Assembly (NCBI GenBank): GCA_017446355.1 | Contig: JAFSQZ010000187.1 | Location: 1-18,465, forward strand | Source: Neisseriaceae bacterium | Lineage (GTDB): Bacteria > Pseudomonadota > Gammaproteobacteria > Burkholderiales > Neisseriaceae | Direction: 5' to 3' | Length of the DNA: 18,465 nt | In this document: in pieces, positions 1 through 8,359 of the stretch | Numbering within the stretch: position 1 is the first letter of the stretch | Layout of the letters: each line of letters begins with the position of its first letter | Position numbers and translations under genes: made by a program | The notes under the pieces: model-generated | What the model was told of the DNA's origin: nothing | What the model saw: the letters and a program-made list of their open reading frames with translations, nothing else | Databases searched by the model: none

Positions 1-83
1 GAAAATATTTAATTCTTTTAAGGCATAACGATAAGCAATGCCTTTGTCTTGTAAGGCTGCTTGTGTGAGATTATCATATTGTC
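1..83 (-). pseudogene. Frame-shifted continuation of the lipase-like gene (partial)
   Basis: Reading the minus strand from position 81 in the frame next to the lipase frame gives 27 open codons to the edge, including AALQDKGIAYRYALKELN. This resembles the helical segment after the lipase domain in RTX-lipase proteins, whereas the annotated frame ends in an unconvincing tail and a stop at 18-20. A one-base change near 83-98, for instance in the short A run that reads as T's at 91-97 on the plus strand, would join the frames. It may be a true mutation, phase variation or a sequencing error; the sequence alone cannot say which. Confidence 0.6.
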
Positions 84-1313
84 TAGTATTTCAATTTCTG
101 TAAAAGAACTGTGTTTGACTTCAAGAGCTTTTTCAGTAAGTCTTTGAACTTTTTGATAGAAACTTTCTTTGTCATCGGTTGGCGTTATATCTGCATTTGC
201 AGGAGCTAAAAGTTTGTCTAATTTATCTAATATATTTTCCAAGCCACGTTGATAATTTAAACCAGTTGAGTTTTCAAGTATTTTATTTAACACTGGCAAT
301 GTGTTATCAATATTATTTGCAGAAGTATCCCAATAGAAATCTTTGTCTAATTTTGCAAAAATATTGTAAACAGAAAGTGTATCAGATAGTTTAGTGATAG
401 AGTGGTTATCAACACTAAATTGAGCCAAAATACTGGGGTCAGACTCAATAAAAACGGGTTCAGATGTACCAACAACTTGACCTAAACCTGCGGTAATATT
501 TGCTCCTTGTTCTGCATAAAAGGCAATGTGTTTACCGCCAATAAATCCTGCTTGTGAAGATGTATCAACACCAATCCAGTTCAATATTTCAAACGATAAT
601 GCATTCTGTCCTGGCGCGTTGTAGGTCATAATATCGCCAATTTCATAACGACCTTCACAAGACGTATATACCATTTCCGCCAAAGAATAAGCCAAATGAC
701 CACCCAAAGAATGACCTGTAAAGTTAATCGTTGCCCCTTTTTCTATTTCACCTAAACCTGTATCTTGGCTTAATGTGTTGATAATATAGACTTCTGCCGC
801 TTCAGCACTAGAAATTAAGCCAACGCCTGTCCAAGTATTTCCAAGCAATAATTTAGATATTATTTCGCGTTCTGTATCAGAATAATCAATAGCTTCACCT
901 TCTGGAGTGGTAAGTTTTTTATAATAGTGAAAAGCGTCCACCAATTGCGCTTTGGCTTTGCCTGCTAATACCACACCTACACCATCTTCAACTAAATCAA
1001 AAGAAGGAAATTCTGTACCGCGCATAGCAAATGTATAACTACCATCTTCTTTGCTTTGAAAAACAGTTGATGACATTCCTGAGTAAGAATTTTCTTGATG
1101 AGAAACAAAGGAATAATTTACTGTAAACATTTCGGCTTGTTTAGTTGCAAAATATTTGTCTAATCTTGGATTTTCTTCTCCATCTTCTTGTGGTTTCCAA
1201 TCATCATTTTGTAAAAGTTTCGTTAACTCACTATCATTCAATGACGATTGTGAATTATTGAAATAAAGATAAGAAGCTTGGCTCATCCAAGCATAAAACA
1301 TTGCATTGTTCAT
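18..1313 (-). CDS. RTX-family class-3 lipase-like protein, apparently frameshifted
   Basis: Predicted alpha/beta-hydrolase of the lipase class 3 fold, probably acting on lipids or phospholipids outside the cell. The nucleophile elbow GHSLGG lies at residues 200-205 (Ser202). RGTE at 98-101 fits the oxyanion-side strand, YNAPG at 231-235 follows the elbow as in this family, and His304 (VDNHSI) is the likely catalytic histidine; the acid is not assigned. No signal peptide is visible, as expected for a type I secretion substrate. An AGGA ribosome site lies 8 bases before the ATG, and the start is only 12 bases after the stop of the 287-aa gene, so the two are probably co-translated. The last ~20 codons look out of frame: the neighbouring frame reads a family-like sequence to the window edge, so the real protein is probably longer, perhaps with RTX repeats. 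Lipase fold is fairly sure; substrate unknown. Confidence 0.8.
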   Translation of the reverse strand: MNNAMFYAWMSQASYLYFNNSQSSLNDSELTKLLQNDDWKPQEDGEENPRLDKYFATKQAEMFTVNYSFVSHQENSYSGMSSTVFQSKEDGSYTFAMRGTEFPSFDLVEDGVGVVLAGKAKAQLVDAFHYYKKLTTPEGEAIDYSDTEREIISKLLLGNTWTGVGLISSAEAAEVYIINTLSQDTGLGEIEKGATINFTGHSLGGHLAYSLAEMVYTSCEGRYEIGDIMTYNAPGQNALSFEILNWIGVDTSSQAGFIGGKHIAFYAEQGANITAGLGQVVGTSEPVFIESDPSILAQFSVDNHSITKLSDTLSVYNIFAKLDKDFYWDTSANNIDNTLPVLNKILENSTGLNYQRGLENILDKLDKLLAPANADITPTDDKESFYQKVQRLTEKALEVKHSSFTEIEILDNMIISHKQPYKTKALLIVMP

Positions 1314-1325
1314 AATTCAATTCCT

Positions 1326-2189
1326 TTATTGAACAGTTGGTTGAAGAATTTGGTTAATAAATTCAGAAAATGATAACCCACTACCGCACTTGCCAGAGAT
1401 AATAGGAGAACCATAACCTGAACCTAGCCAAGAAAAAATGTGCATAAATTTACCACCATAATTAGTGAAACTTTTTCTTTCTGCCAATATTGAATAATCA
1501 TCTATATCAATAATAGCAGACTTGTTATAATAAAAACCATTTTTACCATAATTACCACCATTCATATAAGCATATTTACTTTTATGAGTTATATTTTTCT
1601 CTATTATTTGAAAGTGATTACTATCTTTATTGAATTGGTAGCTATCAACAAATCTAATGAATTCTTTAAAATCATCTGTATTCCTTTTTGTATACCTATC
1701 TTTTTTTGAATCATAGTAAAGATTTTCAAAAATAAATTTATCAACTTTATAGGAATTAGCTTCATAAAATGTTTCGTACCATTTTATGTCATACTTATTT
1801 ACATTGTATCTATAATTATCAGAGTGAGAGTAAATCTGTTCTATGTATTTAAATTTTGAAAAAATATTAAATTCATCTCTCGTTAAATTATAACGATACG
1901 AATTAGGATTTTTTAAAAATAAAAACCCATCAACCTTACCCACCTTTTTATAAATCTTTAACCCAGCTTCTTTTTTACATAATTGCTTAAATTGCATATT
2001 AGTATAAATTTCATCAGCAACAAAAAACAATACTGTTGCAATAGCGATAAAAATGCCCAAAAAACGAGTATATTTTCTGTATTTTTCTTCTTGTCCCTTT
2101 GCTTTGCCAATTTTGCCAGCAAACCAAACCACGCCACGCCAAAATAAAATAAGTAAACATACAAATAAAATCAAACCCAGTATCAACAT
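1326..2189 (-). CDS. Two-helix membrane protein, putative partner of the lipase-like protein
   Basis: Product not recognised as a named family. It has two hydrophobic segments, about residues 1-23 and 42-60, joined by a short basic loop (GKIGKAKGQEEKYRKYTR, about 25-42), and then a polar domain of about 225 residues rich in Tyr, Asn and Lys. The stretch CKKEAGLKIYKKV (71-83) just after the second helix resembles a motif I recall from uncharacterised membrane-anchored proteins of other Gram-negatives. The ATG is preceded by GAAAGG, which is part of a DUS-like sequence. The gene starts 36 bases after the RTX stop and ends 12 bases before the lipase-like start, so the three genes form an operon. 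Tight coupling to a predicted lipase suggests an immunity or accessory role, which is inference. The DNA is markedly AT-rich. Confidence 0.7.
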   Translation of the reverse strand: MLILGLILFVCLLILFWRGVVWFAGKIGKAKGQEEKYRKYTRFLGIFIAIATVLFFVADEIYTNMQFKQLCKKEAGLKIYKKVGKVDGFLFLKNPNSYRYNLTRDEFNIFSKFKYIEQIYSHSDNYRYNVNKYDIKWYETFYEANSYKVDKFIFENLYYDSKKDRYTKRNTDDFKEFIRFVDSYQFNKDSNHFQIIEKNITHKSKYAYMNGGNYGKNGFYYNKSAIIDIDDYSILAERKSFTNYGGKFMHIFSWLGSGYGSPIISGKCGSGLSFSEFINQILQPTVQ

Positions 2190-2225
2190 AAAAAACCTTT
2201 CAGGCAGCTTGTAAAATATACTTAA

Positions 2226-5200
2226 TCAATCCCACCAATTCTCATCTTCATCATCGTCCCCATTATATCCACTAGGCAAAATCTCTGCGTGGTATAAATC
2301 CGCGTCAAAGTCGTCAAAGTCTTCTTCGTTCGCTTTGGTGTCTACCGCTAAATTCGTCCAATAGCGCGATAAATCCAATTGTTGATTGATTTCGTGCATT
2401 TGTGTTGGGGTGAATGTTTCGGTTTCGGTGTCTAACTGTGCGATGTCTTTTATCAATTGGTTCATTTGCTCGGCGTTTAATAGGCTACCGTCGTCCAGTT
2501 CAATGCTTTCTATTTTGTTGCGTTGCCCTGTGAGTTTGAAGTTTTGGTTTTGTAGGGTAATGTGGTCTTCGGTATCTATTAGGCTGATGTAGACGTTTTT
2601 GTCGTCTTGGGTAAACCATAAATCTTCGGCGTTAATACCACTGATTTTTAATGTATCGTTGCCACCGATGTCGTAAATAGTGTCGCGTCCGTCTCCTGCT
2701 TTGAATTGGTAGGTGTCGTTTCCTTGTCCACCGTCTAAATAGTCGTTACCTATGCTGCCTGAAAGGGTGTCATCACCAATACCGCCAAAAAGTTGGTCAT
2801 CACCTTTTCCGCCGTTTAAGGTGTCGTTGCCGATGCCGCCGTGTAGTTCGTCATTGCCACCCATTCCGTAAAGTTGGTCATTGCCTGCGTTGCCGCGTAT
2901 GGTGTTGGCGTTGTCATTGCCGATGATGAAGTCGTTTTTCAGGCTGCCTATTTTGTTGCCTGAAATATAGTTTGCGCCGTTGATGCCTTGATGGGTGATG
3001 TTTAAATCAAGTGTTTGCGCGGCGGTTTCTCCTTTGGGGTCTTGTGCGGTAATTTCTATTTTCAGGCTGCCTGTGTCGTCTATTGTGGGCGTGCCTGTGA
3101 GTGTTTGGGTTTGTTCGTTGTATGTTAACCAGTTGGGGAGATTGTTGATGTGGTAAGTTAAAGTGTCGCCGTCTGGGTCGGTAAATAGGTTTTCAGGCAG
3201 CCTGAATGTCCAGTTTTGATGTGCGGTTAGCGTTTGTGGATTTAAGGTTTCTTGAACGTTTGGTGCGTGATTGATGGATACTGGTGTTGATGGGTCGTTG
3301 TGTGAGTCGTTGTTTGAATCATCGTCAATGGTTTCGTTTTCTGTACCATTGTTTGTATCATCATTTGATGCAGGAATAAACTCGGGCAGATTGATGCCTA
3401 AATCGCCGTTGGTGAAGTCTTTAATGTACAGCTGTCCTCCTCCAATGTAAAGGTGCAAATCATTGGTATTACTACTTATAGATAGTCTATCAGCGGTCCA
3501 TTCATATTCGGAAACGGCTGTCCATTTTAAGGTGTTTAAGGCAATGCCGTCTAAAACAATGGAACCTTTGCCATCGCTGTCTTCAATGTATTTTTCATAA
3601 TCTTTAAAGTTAATGAGACCGAGAAACGGATCAAATACACTATAGAAATTGGCAAAATCGCTGCTTTCCAGTAGATAAGTATCATAGCCATCGCCGCCGT
3701 ATAAATAATCGTAGCCACTGCCAGCAATCAGAATATCATTGCCGTTACCACCATAAATTTGATCGTTACCATATTCACCAAAAATCACATCATCACCGTC
3801 ATTGCCACGAATGGCATCATCGCCATCTCCTGCAAAAATAATATCATTGCCGTGTTCGCTTATGGCACAATATTGTAAAACACCTTTTGAAGCATTGTCT
3901 GAAAAACCATCACCATAAATCACATCATTGCCACCATTGCCATAAATTAAATCATCACCGCCCATACCGTATAAATAATCTTTGCCATCTTGCCCTAATA
4001 ATTCGCCCTGTTCATTATCAGATTCATCGCCATAAATCACATCATTACGATTGCCACCAATAATCTCATCATTGCCGCTGCCACCATAAAGCACATCACC
4101 CAGTTTGGTAACATCATTCACATTTCTGCCCACGCCATCTACAATATCCACACCTCTTGTGGTGCTATAAATCCCCCAAGTTGCACCTTGAACAATGGTA
4201 GACACATAATCTTCATCATCGCTTGACCACACATCATTATCGCTTTGTCTATACGGCGTTCTGCCTAAATGATTTGCATAGATATGGTCATCGCCAGCAC
4301 CACCATAAATCGTATCAGAGCCACCACCGCCAGTGATTAAATCATCGTCATCGCCACCATCAATAAAATCATCGCCGTAGCTACCACTTAACGCATCGTT
4401 TCCTGTTAAACCATAAATATGGTTGCTGACGCCATATCGCCCACCAATCACATCACTAAACCCTGCCTGAAACTCGCCATTTATTAAAAAACCATTCTCA
4501 TCGCGTTGAGAATGGTCTGTCCAATTAACCTTATATCTGCCATTTTCATCGGTTTCAGGACGCACATCACCGCGCCAAATTAAGGTTTGTGGTTCTTCGT
4601 TCTCTTCGGTTTCTTCATCTTCTTCTTGCGTGTTTAAACGGATATTTAAACCGAAATAGCTGTTATCTGAAAATGTTTGTGCTGCCTGAAAATAGTTTTC
4701 AATGGTGATGGCGTTTTCGTTACCGTCTGCAATCAATAAGTTATTGCCTTGTTGCATAGCGGTAATACCTGTTTGCCTACCATTGTTATTGATTTCATAC
4801 CATAAGAATTTATTTTGTTCGTCTTGTTGGAAATTACCGAGTTTGTTACCGTTAAAGAAAACGACACCATTTCCATCTAAATCGGAAATGGTATCGCCAT
4901 TGTCTACATAATAAAAATCAAATCCTTTGCCACCTTCTAATCTATCAGCACCTTCGCCACCGTCTAGTGAATCTATGCCGTCGCCGCCTGATAAATAGTC
5001 ATTTCCATCGCCACCTTGTAATGTATCGTGTCCTGCTGCACCATATAAATGATCATTGCCTTTGCCACCAATTAAAGTATTATGCGAACCTTTATCATCA
5101 TCACAAGATAAAGAACCCGCATAAAGATAATCATCACCATCTTTGCCGTCAATGGTATCGTTGCCTGAACCTCCCAAAATTCGGTCATCAGGATTTTTTG

Positions 5201-6410
5201 CATTTTCATCTAATCCTGTAATACGGTCATCGCCTTTGCCTGCAACAAAGGTAATTTTGGGTTTTTCATTATTAAAACCAAAATTATCAAGGCGTTGTTT
5301 TTCAATTTCTTCAATAGAAGCGGTATTACCGCTATCAATCCAAGTATTTGGGTCAGAGAAGAACCAACTTCCTTTAAAGTCTAAATCTATCATTTTGACT
5401 TTATTAAGATTAGTTTCATCGCTATCATTTGTACCATAATAAACAGTACGACCTAATTCGTCTTTAAAATTGGTAACATTATCATATAATGAAGTGAAAA
5501 ATATTTTTTGTATTTCTGGCTTAAATAATCGCCCACCTTGTATTGCCAAATTTTCTGAATAATTATTTTTTTCTAACTCAGCCTTATCATCAAGGAAATC
5601 TTGATAGATATATGTTTTACGTAAATCTTCCATACCTGTTTTATCGTATTCAATAGGCACAGTACGACCTATACCAGTATACTCCGTTTCAGTAGCACCT
5701 TGACGAACACCACTTGGGTCAGTTAAATACATATTAACTTCATTACCTGCTTGTTCAAATGATGAATCATTACCACCAACAAAATCAAAATTATCTCCTT
5801 TTGCAGACGGAATAATCACAAAATTAGTAATATATTTTTCACCGTCAGGAGTGATGATAAATTCTATTTCGTCATCATATTTATCCGTTTTATCAACAGG
5901 ATTATAATCACCCAAGCCAATTTGAAAACGAGTGCTTTCAAATAATTCAACACGAGTAAAAAAGTCGATCTCACTTTCATTATCAGGTTTAAAATAAGAT
6001 TGCTTAATTGCTTTTCCTGCTTTAATACTTTTATCTTCTGTAATTTTAACAACAGAAAAATTTTCATTATTTATTTTATGTGAAACAAATAACATCTCTT
6101 CTAATGACAAACGAATATTTCCTTGTTCATCAATTTTTCCATTTTCTTTTGCCATATCTATAATAAATTTATTTATCTTTTCATCATTAGCAAAGAAATG
6201 TTTTACTACACCAAAATTAGCACCATTGACAAATTGCCCTACTCCGTCAGTCATAAACCATTTAGCAGAAATTGTTAAAGTTTCACCATTGGCATCTGCT
6301 GGTCTAATAATATTCTCATCAAGTAGTTCAACACCCTTTTTAGGATCAGTTTGATTAAATAAGTACATAGACCACATTGCATTTGGACTAACGTAATTGT
6401 AAGTATTCAT
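2226..6410 (-). CDS. Large RTX (hemolysin-type calcium-binding repeat) exoprotein
   Basis: A 1394-residue acidic protein, probably a type I secretion substrate that folds outside the cell on binding calcium. Residues 1-390 are a unique domain I do not recognise. Glycine- and aspartate-rich nonapeptide repeats (GGxGxDxLx) occur in four blocks, about 390-497, 655-715, 768-915 and 1144-1240. A spacer at about 500-585, and again the stretch at 1250-1320, resemble the hemolysin-type calcium-binding-related domain. Residues 1046-1140 form a cadherin/He_PIG-like Ig domain (FTDPDGDTLTYHI, then GTPTIDDTG). There is no N-terminal signal peptide; the C-terminus is strongly acidic. The ATG follows GGGAG at 9 bases. 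The 5' part is much more AT-rich than the 3' part, which carries DUS copies, hinting at mosaic origin. Toxin, adhesin or enzyme activity of the N-domain is undetermined. Confidence 0.85.
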   Translation of the reverse strand: MNTYNYVSPNAMWSMYLFNQTDPKKGVELLDENIIRPADANGETLTISAKWFMTDGVGQFVNGANFGVVKHFFANDEKINKFIIDMAKENGKIDEQGNIRLSLEEMLFVSHKINNENFSVVKITEDKSIKAGKAIKQSYFKPDNESEIDFFTRVELFESTRFQIGLGDYNPVDKTDKYDDEIEFIITPDGEKYITNFVIIPSAKGDNFDFVGGNDSSFEQAGNEVNMYLTDPSGVRQGATETEYTGIGRTVPIEYDKTGMEDLRKTYIYQDFLDDKAELEKNNYSENLAIQGGRLFKPEIQKIFFTSLYDNVTNFKDELGRTVYYGTNDSDETNLNKVKMIDLDFKGSWFFSDPNTWIDSGNTASIEEIEKQRLDNFGFNNEKPKITFVAGKGDDRITGLDENAKNPDDRILGGSGNDTIDGKDGDDYLYAGSLSCDDDKGSHNTLIGGKGNDHLYGAAGHDTLQGGDGNDYLSGGDGIDSLDGGEGADRLEGGKGFDFYYVDNGDTISDLDGNGVVFFNGNKLGNFQQDEQNKFLWYEINNNGRQTGITAMQQGNNLLIADGNENAITIENYFQAAQTFSDNSYFGLNIRLNTQEEDEETEENEEPQTLIWRGDVRPETDENGRYKVNWTDHSQRDENGFLINGEFQAGFSDVIGGRYGVSNHIYGLTGNDALSGSYGDDFIDGGDDDDLITGGGGSDTIYGGAGDDHIYANHLGRTPYRQSDNDVWSSDDEDYVSTIVQGATWGIYSTTRGVDIVDGVGRNVNDVTKLGDVLYGGSGNDEIIGGNRNDVIYGDESDNEQGELLGQDGKDYLYGMGGDDLIYGNGGNDVIYGDGFSDNASKGVLQYCAISEHGNDIIFAGDGDDAIRGNDGDDVIFGEYGNDQIYGGNGNDILIAGSGYDYLYGGDGYDTYLLESSDFANFYSVFDPFLGLINFKDYEKYIEDSDGKGSIVLDGIALNTLKWTAVSEYEWTADRLSISSNTNDLHLYIGGGQLYIKDFTNGDLGINLPEFIPASNDDTNNGTENETIDDDSNNDSHNDPSTPVSINHAPNVQETLNPQTLTAHQNWTFRLPENLFTDPDGDTLTYHINNLPNWLTYNEQTQTLTGTPTIDDTGSLKIEITAQDPKGETAAQTLDLNITHQGINGANYISGNKIGSLKNDFIIGNDNANTIRGNAGNDQLYGMGGNDELHGGIGNDTLNGGKGDDQLFGGIGDDTLSGSIGNDYLDGGQGNDTYQFKAGDGRDTIYDIGGNDTLKISGINAEDLWFTQDDKNVYISLIDTEDHITLQNQNFKLTGQRNKIESIELDDGSLLNAEQMNQLIKDIAQLDTETETFTPTQMHEINQQLDLSRYWTNLAVDTKANEEDFDDFDADLYHAEILPSGYNGDDDEDENWWD
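3192..3206. repeat. DUS dyad inside the RTX gene
   Basis: TTCAGGCAGCCTGAA contains a full Simonsiella-type and a full Kingella-type uptake sequence on opposite strands. It encodes FRLPEN in the Ig-like domain of the RTX protein (residues 1069-1074 or so). Degenerate copies lie nearby at about 2752, 2940, 3060 and 4679. Confidence 0.8.
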
Positions 6411-6462
6411 AATTTTTTACTCCCATAAGGAAAAGGTTAAAAGAAAATATGAAGAATTATTT

Positions 6463-6546
6463 TTATTCTCCACAATACCGTTCAATATAAGGAAGTCCAT
6501 CATCATATATTGCAACTATCCTTACATACATTTTTTCATTAACATT
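6463..6546 (-). pseudogene. C-terminal fragment of a second copy of the 348-aa gene
   Basis: The minus strand reads 27 open codons and a TAA. The reading begins NVNEKMYVRI and ends LPYIERYCGE, matching NIDEKMYIRI and LPYISRYCEE at the end of the intact 348-aa protein encoded at 7295-8341. There is no start codon or ribosome site of its own. It sits 52 bases before the start of the 1394-aa RTX gene, as the intact copy sits 43 bases before the effector-start remnant. The upstream part of this copy resumes at 7095. Confidence 0.8.
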
Positions 6547-6562
6547 GTTAAAAAACTACTGT

Positions 6563-6591
6563 CACGCAAGGCTATGCGTAGTCATCTCCTT
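6563..6591. repeat. Degenerate half of a palindromic intergenic repeat
   Basis: The stretch with ACGCAAGGC followed by CATCTCCT resembles one half of the GTCATTGCGA...GGCAATCTCC repeats seen at 8522, 8595, 8678 and 10591. It lies just inside the left junction of the segment that splits the second copy of the 348-aa gene. Confidence 0.35.
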
Positions 6592-6643
6592 GCTATGGAA
6601 AACGGCAATGCAAAAGCCTTTTCAAGCTTCCTACAACAAAATA

Positions 6644-7072
6644 TTACTCTATTTCTTCCGCTTGTTTTTGTGGCATGGTATTTTTTTCTCGCAAAATAAG
6701 TTCTGTGATGACTACCGCAATAATTGAACCTAATATCCACGTGCCTGCTGTCTTTAAAAAATTGTGAAATAAAATTTCTAAATAAAACCCCAAAATCATC
6801 GCATAAACGTACACACATATGGTACGATATTGTTTGGAGATAAATTCAATAATGAAATAGGCAATAAAAGTTGGAATACCTGCAAAAATTAGGGCAACAA
6901 ATCCGCTTAACAAAAGCATTGAGAGAAAATCGTTAATATTCCCAATTTCAAAAATTGAACCACTCAAAATAAGAATTACAATATCCCCAAAAAAGGACAC
7001 CATAATTGCTCCCAGTACGGCTCGAAAAAATTTTAACCACAGTCTTAATGGTTGTTTTTCTTTTTTCATCAT
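6644..7072 (-). CDS. Small four-helix inner-membrane protein
   Basis: A 142-residue hydrophobic protein of unknown family. Four predicted membrane segments lie at about residues 17-40, 50-77, 84-102 and 109-127, with a basic N-terminus (MMKKEKQPLR) and a polar acidic tail. The second ATG (7069) is an equally possible start; neither has a convincing ribosome site. The gene lies within a 548-bp segment (6547-7094) that interrupts the second copy of the 348-aa gene, and a truncated DUS (TTTTCAGGCTGC) marks the upstream junction. It could be an immunity-type membrane protein kept after its toxin was lost, or a passenger of an insertion. That it is a real gene is likely from length and composition, but its function is unknown. 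Confidence 0.6.
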   Translation of the reverse strand: MMKKEKQPLRLWLKFFRAVLGAIMVSFFGDIVILILSGSIFEIGNINDFLSMLLLSGFVALIFAGIPTFIAYFIIEFISKQYRTICVYVYAMILGFYLEILFHNFLKTAGTWILGSIIAVVITELILREKNTMPQKQAEEIE

Positions 7073-7094
7073 TAACTATTTGTTTTCAGGCTGC

Positions 7095-7154
7095 ATAAGT
7101 ATCAATAAAAGATTTTTGGCTTGTATCAAAAATTTTTACATATCTTTTATAATT
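7095..7154 (-). pseudogene. Internal fragment of the second copy of the 348-aa gene
   Basis: The minus strand reads NYKRYVKIFDTSQKSFIDTY, matching SFGTGQKSFIDIY of the intact 348-aa protein. It stops matching exactly at the Tyr codon, and the next expected residues (NVNEKM...) appear at 6546, so the two fragments are contiguous parts of one broken gene. On its upstream side it merges into the effector-start remnant at 7195-7251. Confidence 0.7.
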
Positions 7155-7194
7155 TAGATCTTTTTTCAAAATGTTTTAAATATGTTGCTAAATC

Positions 7195-7251
7195 TTATTT
7201 AGCCAGCGTAGACCACATTTGATTAGCATTGATTGAGTCAAAGTTTTCCAT
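7195..7251 (-). pseudogene. Remnant of an RTX-type effector start
   Basis: A ribosome site (GAGG) and ATG are followed by 18 codons, MENFDSINANQMWSTLAK, and a stop. The NQMWS stretch matches NAMWS in the first 15 residues of the 1394-aa RTX protein, and the upstream leader (TTCTTTTAAC ... TAAATT-ATG) also matches. The remainder is deleted; the sequence passes directly into the fragment of the second 348-aa gene copy. It may be a deletion scar of a whole effector gene. Confidence 0.65.
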
Positions 7252-7294
7252 AATTTAATACCTCACGGTTAAAAGTTAAAAGAAAGATGAATAA

Positions 7295-8341
7295 TTACTC
7301 TTCACAATAACGAGATATATAAGGTAGCCAATTAGGTAGCCACTTATCATATATTGAATATATCCTTATATACATTTTTTCATCAATATTATAGATATCA
7401 ATGAAAGATTTTTGCCCAGTACCGAATGATTTTTCTGGCATTTCATAGTCAGAACTACAAGTTACTTTATCATTAATCATAATAAATGATTTATCTGAAA
7501 AAATAGTCATGATAATTTTATTTCTAAACTCAGTATGATTATCTTTGGATAAAAAATTTTCCATAGTTTTATAGTGCCGTATATTTGCGGTATCCATATC
7601 TTTCTTATTTCCTACTAAATATTTCAAACAACTCTCTAACGGTTTCCATTTTTGTGGTGATAAAGCGGAGATTTTATCAATAATCTTGCCATTATCATCA
7701 ATTTTTTCAAAAATATTCTCTGCATTGATAGCAAATAAAGTATTGGCAGGCAACCATTTGCTGTAAATATCCGTTTTCTTACGTATGCTTTTATAGTATT
7801 TATCTTTTTCTATAATGCGTCCATAAATATGGAAATCCGCTTGTGGATTTTTCTGAAAAGCATTTTTTATTTCATTATATTTTCTATTGTGTAAGCTATT
7901 ATAGTATTCCCTACTATAATACGATTCATTACGAGTCATGTATCCGTCCATAACTGAATCTTTATGATAATAGGATACATAATAATCTTTTTCATCTGAT
8001 ATGTTATTTAGTTCAGTCAAACTTCTTGGTTTAGATAAAGAATAAGCATCTATACTGCATATAAGCTCAATTTCATCAATAGGCGAACCCCTACCGCCTT
8101 CTTCATGTATCACTTCCTTTACATCATAGTGATAAACAAGCCCTTTAATATTCATTTTTTCATACAAGGGATTAATTTTGCTTGTCTTTGTTTTTCTCGA
8201 TACCATTTCGCCGTATTCATCAACATAAGGACTTTCTAAACTGTATTTTTTCCATTCGGGGTCAAACAAGCCCAAATAGTCTGCACCTAATAGCAAGGAC
8301 AAAATAATCAATAAACTGAAAAATACTTTTTTCTTGTTCAT
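7295..8341 (-). CDS. Membrane-anchored periplasmic protein, putative immunity-type partner
   Basis: A 348-residue protein of unknown family. Residues 1-24 (basic MNKKK, then a leucine-rich stretch) form a signal anchor or uncleaved signal peptide; there is no lipobox cysteine. The remainder is a polar, Tyr- and Lys-rich domain, presumably periplasmic. I chose the ATG at 8341; the longer frame from a TTG at 8386 would translate straight through a DUS and destroy the signal-like start. A GAGAG ribosome site lies 8 bases upstream. A second, broken copy of this gene precedes the 1394-aa RTX gene, and an effector-start remnant follows this copy, so the gene seems to travel as the first member of a pair with RTX exoproteins. 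That placement suggests immunity or export assistance; this is inference. AT-rich relative to the core genes. Confidence 0.7.
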   Translation of the reverse strand: MNKKKVFFSLLIILSLLLGADYLGLFDPEWKKYSLESPYVDEYGEMVSRKTKTSKINPLYEKMNIKGLVYHYDVKEVIHEEGGRGSPIDEIELICSIDAYSLSKPRSLTELNNISDEKDYYVSYYHKDSVMDGYMTRNESYYSREYYNSLHNRKYNEIKNAFQKNPQADFHIYGRIIEKDKYYKSIRKKTDIYSKWLPANTLFAINAENIFEKIDDNGKIIDKISALSPQKWKPLESCLKYLVGNKKDMDTANIRHYKTMENFLSKDNHTEFRNKIIMTIFSDKSFIMINDKVTCSSDYEMPEKSFGTGQKSFIDIYNIDEKMYIRIYSIYDKWLPNWLPYISRYCEE

Positions 8342-8359
8342 AAATTTAACTCTCAACCT

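Noticed and set aside
2226..5240. Repetitive DNA as an independent repeat element
   Set aside because: The periodicity is the coding of RTX nonapeptides (27 bases), not a separate DNA repeat.
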